Source: Methanobacteriota archaeon (GTDB lineage Archaea; Halobacteriota; Methanomicrobia; Methanomicrobiales; Methanocorpusculaceae). From it: a stretch of 64,000 nucleotides of DNA. The position numbers and the translations under genes are program-made. Positions 59,032 through 64,000 of the stretch are shown in pieces. The stretch is taken from positions 1 to 64,000 of the forward strand of contig JAEWXF010000025.1 in the NCBI GenBank assembly GCA_023396065.1, in the 5' to 3' direction. The notes below the pieces were generated by a model. It ran no database searches. It saw only the letters and a list, made by a program, of their open reading frames with translations, and was not told the origin of the DNA. The first letter of the stretch is position 1, and the number at the start of each line of letters is the position of its first letter.

Positions 59032-60104
59032 TGAAAGTTGGTATCTTTGCAATAACTCCTGCTCAAATTCATTTTTATAAAAATATAATTGATCAGCTTG
59101 AGGGTGAGGGGCATGAGGTCTTTATACTCGCCAGAGATTATGGTGACACTCTTGAACTTCTGGAAGAGATGAAGATTCCCTATCATTTATTTTCAAGACC
59201 CCCTGCATCTAAAGCTGGGAAAGTACTTGGATTTCCTAAAGAATTACTCGATGCTTTTCTTGCATTGCATAGATGGGGAGCAGATATTGTTACTGGCTTC
59301 GGGATGTATGAGGCGTTTATCTCAGCAGTCCTTCGAATCCCATGTGTTGCATTTACCGATTCTGAATATTCAGTTAACTCAAAATCATATGTGATTCAAT
59401 TTAAACTTGCATCGCCTTTTTTAGATGCAGTGGTCACTCCCAAAAAATATAAAGACAATTTGGGTTTTAAGCATATTAAGGTAAATAGTTATAAAGAATT
59501 GGCATATTTACATCAAAGATATTATGTACCAAATAAAGACATATATGGTATGCTGGGGATCCCGGAGTTCGATGAATATGTTCTTTTAAGATTTAATGCC
59601 TTCGATGCAGTTCATGATTATGGTATTACTGGATTTGGTGAAAATGATAAAATTGAATTAACATCTGTACTTAGTAAATACGCACATGTCTTTATCTCTT
59701 CGGAGATGGTGCTCCCCCACGATTTAGATAAATATCAACTTCATGTGCAAAAGAATAGGATTCATGACGTACTATACTATGCAAAACTTTTAGTTACTGA
59801 TACACAAACAATGACTACAGAGGCAGCTCTTTTGGGAACCCCGGCTGTACGGTGTAATGCTTTTGTTGGAATTCATGATATGAGCAATTTTGAGGAATTG
59901 GAACATGATTATGGATTGATATATAATTTCAGAGATCCACAAGAGGCTATCAATAAAGCGGATGAGTTAATGAAGATGAATGACCTGAAGGAACGATGGG
60001 CTGAAAAAAGACAGATGATGCTGTCTGAAAAAGAAGATGTTTGTTCAGCGTTTGTAAATATTCTTGATGAGACATATTTAAATTCAAAAAAATTTCGTGG
60101 TTAA
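59031..60104 (+). CDS. DUF354 family glycosyltransferase-like protein
   Basis: 357 residues of DUF354 (COG1817), a GT-B-like family seen in archaeal and bacterial polysaccharide loci; activity not shown. Features: V-G-I-F-A-I-T-P-A-Q-I-H-F-Y at the start, H-E-V-F-I-L-A-R-D-Y, A-F-T-D-S-E-Y-S-V, and T-D-T-Q-T-M-T-T-E-A-A-L-L-G-T-P-A-V-R, where a UDP-sugar would bind. ATG at 59031 is embedded in the upstream stop. It could make an undecaprenyl- or dolichol-linked disaccharide. Confidence 0.8.
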   Translation: MKVGIFAITPAQIHFYKNIIDQLEGEGHEVFILARDYGDTLELLEEMKIPYHLFSRPPASKAGKVLGFPKELLDAFLALHRWGADIVTGFGMYEAFISAVLRIPCVAFTDSEYSVNSKSYVIQFKLASPFLDAVVTPKKYKDNLGFKHIKVNSYKELAYLHQRYYVPNKDIYGMLGIPEFDEYVLLRFNAFDAVHDYGITGFGENDKIELTSVLSKYAHVFISSEMVLPHDLDKYQLHVQKNRIHDVLYYAKLLVTDTQTMTTEAALLGTPAVRCNAFVGIHDMSNFEELEHDYGLIYNFRDPQEAINKADELMKMNDLKERWAEKRQMMLSEKEDVCSAFVNILDETYLNSKKFRG

Positions 60105-60105
60105 G

Positions 60106-60302
60106 ATGTGTGTGATTTCTGGATTTACTGGGCACGACGAGTACCTCATTGCAGACTGTATCCGTTTTGTTCAGGGGCTGTCGAACGAATTAAAGCTGCA
60201 TCGAAGACCATCTCGCCGGGAAAAATCCATGACCTTATGTATTATTCGACCCAGTATGTTGGGTGGAGGAGGGCGATGATGCGACGGAGGCAATTTGTAT
60301 GA
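60106..60302 (+). pseudogene. Short coding remnant, possibly the N-terminus of an asparagine-synthetase-like protein
   Basis: The frame from 60106 starts M-C-V-I-S-G-F-T-G-H-D-E-Y-L-I-A-D, resembling the N-terminal Cys2 and G-x-x-G-F of class II glutamine amidotransferases. It then degenerates within 60 codons, and an adjacent frame carries on (G-K-I-H-D-L-M-Y-Y-S-T-Q-Y). The resemblance is weak: the usual R-G-P-D block is missing. Best read as a fragment left by recombination in the locus. Confidence 0.3.
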
Positions 60303-60574
60303 GAGTGCATGCGGTTGTTGTTAACCCTGAGGCGGTGCGAGGAGATGGCGAGCATACTTTCGGGGTGTATCACAGGTATTATCATGAGTTTGGGTTGCTC
60401 TGGGCATACAGGGATGTCGAGGAAGGGTTGGGACTGATTGATTGCTTATTAATGGATGCTTACTTACGGGAGAAAGGAAAGGAGAAAAGAAGTGGGATGC
60501 TTTCTGATGCGGGTGATGGGACTGAAATGTTGATTAAAGATGTAGAGAAAATTGAGGAAAATTGCCATGTTTAG
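60299..60574 (+). CDS. Unrecognised short open frame
   Basis: 91 codons from ATG 60299 (M-R-V-H-A-V-V-V-N-P) to a stop that overlaps the start of the CapK-like gene. The protein has H-T-F-G-V-Y-H-R-Y-Y-H-E-F-G-L and an acidic/basic tail; no family is recognised. G+C is higher than in its neighbours. It may be a small gene or a fragment like the preceding one. Confidence 0.35.
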   Translation: MRVHAVVVNPEAVRGDGEHTFGVYHRYYHEFGLLWAYRDVEEGLGLIDCLLMDAYLREKGKEKRSGMLSDAGDGTEMLIKDVEKIEENCHV

Positions 60575-61907
60575 AAAATCATTATTTATTTCTGCACATA
60601 ATTTTGGATGCAAATCATTTTATGACTATTATAAAGAATGTGGGATAAGCCAGTGGCAAACCTATGCTGAATTAAAAGAAGCTCAGGATAAAAATTTGAG
60701 ACACATGATTTCATATGCGTATGAAAATGTGCCTTATTATCATAAGCTATTTACGTCATTAAAATTGCTGCCAAAAGATATCAAGACATCTGAAGACCTG
60801 GAGAAATTACCTGTCCTTACAAAAGACATTATCCGACAGAACTGGGATGATTTTATGCCCATTGGACTTGCATCAATGAAGTATGAGAATCATTCATCTG
60901 GAGGGACAACGGGAACGCCATTTCGATATCGTTTATCGTGGAATGACAGGTTTTTTAGTGGAGCTATATTGTATCGTGGATGGGGATATGGAGGGTATGA
61001 ACTTGGTGACAGGATGGTTTTCCTTGCAGGTGCATCTCTGGGCGTAACACCAAAATCCATCATAACAAAAAAAGCACATGAATTCTCCAGAAATCTAAAA
61101 ATGCTTTCAGCGTTTGATATGGGAGACCTTGAGATGAAGCAGTATTCTGATACCATTAATAGTTTCCATCCAAAATATATCCGAGGATATCCATCAGCAT
61201 TGCATTCGTTTTCTACGTGGATTGAAGAGAATGATATCTCAATATCCCCCTTAAAAGCTATTTTTACGACGTCTGAGATGCTTTATCCAAATGTAAGAAA
61301 AAAGATCTCCTCTGTATTTCAGACCGATGTTTACAATAATTACGGATTGAATGACGGTGGCGTCACTGCCTTTGAATGTGATCAGCATTCCGGGCTACAT
61401 ATCGATATGGAAAGAAGTGTAATGGAAGTTGTAAATCCCAATAATCAGCAACTTACCGATGATGAAGGGCGCATTCTGGCAACGAGCCTATTCAATTATG
61501 CTATGCCGTTTATCCGGTACGAAACCGGGGATGAAGCAGTTATTACTACGGATGTTTGTTCTTGCGGAAGAGGGTTACCATTACTGCAGGATATCAGAGG
61601 ACGAAGCGTTGATGTGCTGATTACTCCAGAGGGTAAAAAAGTCCATGGTTGGTTCCTGCTATACATTTTCTGGGAATATGATCGTGGTATTAAAGAGTAT
61701 CAGGTAGTTCAGAATTCGGTAGATACCCTTGAGATCAAGCTGGTTGTAACCGATGACTTTGATGAGAGTCAATTAGATGTAATTTGTGCAGTGATTCACG
61801 AAAAAAGTGCCGGATGGCATATTGAATTCAGGTTCGTAGATCGTATTGAGAGAGCTGGAAATGCGAAATATAAATATATTGTAAATAATTTGCAGGAATG
61901 TGAATGA
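60567..61907 (+). CDS. CapK/PaaK-like adenylate-forming protein of a polysaccharide locus
   Basis: 446 residues of the phenylacetate-CoA ligase-like family. The ATP-binding P-loop is S-S-G-G-T-T-G-T-P-F-R-Y near residue 113, then V-Y-N-N-Y-G-L-N-D-G-G and a Y-E-T-G-D-E-A hinge-region motif. In capsule and cell-wall loci such proteins (CapK) are thought to activate an acid or modify the glycan rather than make phenylacetyl-CoA. ATG at 60567 was chosen over a frame start five codons upstream. It overlaps the CapA-like gene by four bases. Confidence 0.82.
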   Translation: MFRKSLFISAHNFGCKSFYDYYKECGISQWQTYAELKEAQDKNLRHMISYAYENVPYYHKLFTSLKLLPKDIKTSEDLEKLPVLTKDIIRQNWDDFMPIGLASMKYENHSSGGTTGTPFRYRLSWNDRFFSGAILYRGWGYGGYELGDRMVFLAGASLGVTPKSIITKKAHEFSRNLKMLSAFDMGDLEMKQYSDTINSFHPKYIRGYPSALHSFSTWIEENDISISPLKAIFTTSEMLYPNVRKKISSVFQTDVYNNYGLNDGGVTAFECDQHSGLHIDMERSVMEVVNPNNQQLTDDEGRILATSLFNYAMPFIRYETGDEAVITTDVCSCGRGLPLLQDIRGRSVDVLITPEGKKVHGWFLLYIFWEYDRGIKEYQVVQNSVDTLEIKLVVTDDFDESQLDVICAVIHEKSAGWHIEFRFVDRIERAGNAKYKYIVNNLQECE

Positions 61908-62962
61908 CAATCAAAATAATTGCTGTTGGAGACATAATGCTTGGGGATCAAGATTTATGTGCGGGTTTCGGTGTTGGCAGTCATATTAAGAAACGAGGGG
62001 CCAATTACCTATTCGATGATGTTCGTGACATCTTAAGCAGAGGTGATATAGTATTTGGAAACCTTGAATGCTCAGTTAACAGGGATGCCAATATAGATTA
62101 CAAGAAAACTTTCTTCTGTGCTTGTCCTGCTGTAGTCCCTGCATTAAAAAATGCAGGATTTAATGCATTGTCTGTTGCAAACAATCATATCATGCAGAAT
62201 GGGCTTGAGATATATAATCATACAATTAACTTATTGGATGAAAATAAAATCCTGCCGGTTGGTGTCAGGAATGATGTGCGAATTAAAAAAATCCATGGTT
62301 TGGACATTGCTTTTTTTGGATACTCATTCATAGATGATAAAATATGTGGTGTTGGGTATAATAAAATAATTGATGATAAAAAAATATTTGATGATATATC
62401 TAAGATCAGGGCATCTTCTGATTTGATTATCATCTCTCTACATTGGGGGTTGGAATATGTGCCTTATGCATCCGTATGGCAAATTGAAACAGCCCGAAAA
62501 TTAATTGATGCTGGGGCAGATGTTATTCTGGGAGGACATTCACATGTTTTGCAGGGTTATGAAATTTATAATGGAAAACCCATAATCTATAGTTTAGGTA
62601 ATTTTATTTTTGATCAGACTTTTAATCCCGAAACCACAATTAGTGCAATATTTGAGATAAATATTGGGGAAAACGTGGAAATCAAATGCATGCCCATCTT
62701 GATCAATCCAGTGCATTATGCTCTGAATTTATCATTAAGCGAAGAGCTTGTCAATGCTGTTTCCACTGCACATAGAAATATTGAGGGTAATAGTATTTCT
62801 AAGTATGAAACGTTAGTTGTAAACTATCTTTCGGCAGATAACCCATTTCATAAAATGGCTAAAAAACATATGAAACGTCATTTCTGTAAACATTTTTATA
62901 AATATATGATGAGACAGAATGTGCACATAATATTTGAATATATACGCAATATTGTGAGGTAA
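61904..62962 (+). CDS. CapA/PgsA family metallophosphatase-like protein
   Basis: 352 residues. The calcineurin-like fold of CapA is visible: A-V-G-D-I-M-L-G-D, V-F-G-N-L-E-C-S-V, S-V-A-N-N-H-I-M-Q-N-G, I-I-S-L-H-W-G-L-E-Y, G-G-H-S-H-V-L-Q-G-Y, I-Y-S-L-G-N-F-I-F-D. Bacterial CapA belongs to poly-gamma-glutamate or capsule synthesis; in archaea members sit in surface-polymer loci. No signal peptide or membrane helix is obvious at the N-terminus, so it is likely cytoplasmic. Confidence 0.85.
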   Translation: MTIKIIAVGDIMLGDQDLCAGFGVGSHIKKRGANYLFDDVRDILSRGDIVFGNLECSVNRDANIDYKKTFFCACPAVVPALKNAGFNALSVANNHIMQNGLEIYNHTINLLDENKILPVGVRNDVRIKKIHGLDIAFFGYSFIDDKICGVGYNKIIDDKKIFDDISKIRASSDLIIISLHWGLEYVPYASVWQIETARKLIDAGADVILGGHSHVLQGYEIYNGKPIIYSLGNFIFDQTFNPETTISAIFEINIGENVEIKCMPILINPVHYALNLSLSEELVNAVSTAHRNIEGNSISKYETLVVNYLSADNPFHKMAKKHMKRHFCKHFYKYMMRQNVHIIFEYIRNIVR

Positions 62963-62967
62963 ATTTT

Positions 62968-64000
62968 ATGAAAATAGCTTTAGTTATAGGTCTTTTTGAT
63001 CGAAATGCAGAGCATTTTGTGGAGCAAATAGCCTTTTGTGAAGAGGTTGATGATGTGTTTGTAATCCGTGATACCCCTGCGAAAGCGATACCAAAAGTAC
63101 ATTATATCACTCCCATTAGAAAATTTCCGAAGGTATTCCGTGCACTGATTAAGTTCATTTTGTTGTTACGAGTCTCGTGGAGAGAAGATATTGATTATAT
63201 TCACTCCTTTTTACTATTCCCTCATGGGTATATCGGATTGTTATGCGGAATATTAACCCATAAAAAAACCGGGGTCTCTTTTATCGCAGGTCCAATTGAA
63301 TTATTTAATCTGGAGGTTTGCAATGTTATTGGAAAATATCCATATTTGCCATATAATAAATCAATCTCTAAAAAAAAGAGAATATTTTTTCTGAAATATT
63401 ACTTAATTAATAAATTTTCAATTCTCACCACAACGGGTGACTATACCAAAAGTGTATTGGAGAGATATGGAATTTCTAACAGTAAAATATATGTCTTGCC
63501 CCACACTGTGGATGACCGATTCAAACCAATTGGATGCACCAAGATCTATGACCTTATTGTAGTCGGGAGACTAGCCCGAGTAAAACATCTAAGTACGTTT
63601 ATTCGTGCTTTGGCGCTTATTAAAGATGAATTACCATCTGTTCACGCTGTAATTGTTGGTGATGGTGAATGCATCCAATCATTAAGACAACTTGCTCAAT
63701 CATTAAGTTTGGGGGAAGAGACATTACATTTTGCCGGCTACCAAATGAATGTGTGGGAGTGGTATAACAGAAGCCGTATTTCAATAATCTCCTCAGAAAG
63801 GGAGGGGTTTCCATACACAGCTATTGAATCACTGAAATGTGGGGTGCCAGTCATCACTTCCAATTGTGGGGATATATGCGATATTGTAAAAGACAGATAT
63901 AATGGTTGCGTCATTCAAGAATATGATGATGTGGAAGGATTTGCGCAGGCTATTGTGGAGTTATTGCAAAATGAGGATGAACTCAAGCGAATGACAGAAA
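62968..64000 (+). CDS. Family 4 glycosyltransferase, truncated by the window end
   Basis: The frame is open from ATG 62968 to the last base (344 codons). N-terminal acceptor half: K-I-A-L-V-I-G-L-F-D-R-N, P-H-G-Y-I-G-L-L-C-G-I. C-terminal donor half: V-V-G-R-L-A-R-V-K-H-L near residue 195, V-I-V-G-D-G-E, S-S-E-R-E-G-F-P-Y-T-A-I-E-S-L-K-C-G-V-P-V-I. These are GT4 (GT-B) signatures. It would add a sugar to the lipid-linked glycan. AT-rich codon use matches the previous genes. Confidence 0.88.
   Translation, partial: MKIALVIGLFDRNAEHFVEQIAFCEEVDDVFVIRDTPAKAIPKVHYITPIRKFPKVFRALIKFILLLRVSWREDIDYIHSFLLFPHGYIGLLCGILTHKKTGVSFIAGPIELFNLEVCNVIGKYPYLPYNKSISKKKRIFFLKYYLINKFSILTTTGDYTKSVLERYGISNSKIYVLPHTVDDRFKPIGCTKIYDLIVVGRLARVKHLSTFIRALALIKDELPSVHAVIVGDGECIQSLRQLAQSLSLGEETLHFAGYQMNVWEWYNRSRISIISSEREGFPYTAIESLKCGVPVITSNCGDICDIVKDRYNGCVIQEYDDVEGFAQAIVELLQNEDELKRMTE

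Overview
The window comes from the chromosome of a methanogenic archaeon, most likely order Methanomicrobiales and perhaps close to Methanocorpusculum. The evidence is four genes of coenzyme F430 synthesis (cfbA, cfbE, cfbD, cfbB), two genes of methanofuran synthesis (mfnF, mfnD), a methanogen marker-9 protein, the methanogen-type homocysteine/sulfide operon, and archaeal information-processing genes (TBP, FEN1, an Lhr-type helicase, an RPA-associated protein). The genus is an inference from gene content and moderate G+C. Most operons are very tight, with ATGA stop/start overlaps. Several starts have a TATA box 25-30 nt upstream, implying leaderless or nearly leaderless mRNAs.

Layout. 1-760: tail of a transposase, palindromic repeats and a 101-bp tandem repeat. 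762-5176: cupin-type phosphoglucose isomerase, a pilin-like protein, and a minus-strand operon (nuclease, marker-9 TIM barrel, CitG-like, DUF447). 5307-9531: F430 operon plus a YwbE-like protein. 9578-16377: rpiA, two tandem MFS exporters, a ZnuACB-type metal transporter. 16382-18986: three-gene homocysteine/sulfide assimilation operon. 19112-31153: housekeeping genes (Nif3, SWIM protein, flavodoxin, MarC, exonuclease, hisD, tRNA-Gly, presenilin-like protease, FEN1, OB-fold membrane protein, methanofuran genes, surE). 31256-38397: RPA-associated protein, phosphoesterase, Lhr-type helicase, an inverted-repeat element, tbp, acyl-CoA synthetase, tRNA-Leu. 39349-45075: a six-gene tetrapyrrole operon from glutamyl-tRNA to precorrin-2 and sirohydrochlorin, the precursor used by the Cfb enzymes; hemD is not in it.

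From about 45 kb the window becomes accessory: an intact HepT/MntA toxin-antitoxin pair beside a fused and deleted fossil of a second copy, a GalE-like epimerase, a DUF4143 ATPase broken at an A8 run, an AT-rich two-gene island of unknown function, and a decayed IS481-type element that itself carries a 51-bp palindromic insertion. From 52.3 kb to the end is a surface-glycan locus. It holds a complete set for UDP-ManNAc3NAcA synthesis (WbpE, I, B, A, D types), then on the plus strand AT-rich transferase and ligase genes (GT2, DUF354, CapK-like, CapA-like, GT4), with degraded gene pieces between them. The last gene runs off the window.

The most unusual items are the IS481 copy split by a small palindromic element, the HepT-MntA fossil, the homopolymer-interrupted ATPase, the orphan TPR/Cys-cluster plus membrane-protein island, the convergent overlap of two zinc-binding genes near 28.2-28.4 kb, and the methanogen-only operon at 2.2-5.2 kb. 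No CRISPR array or rRNA gene was seen.
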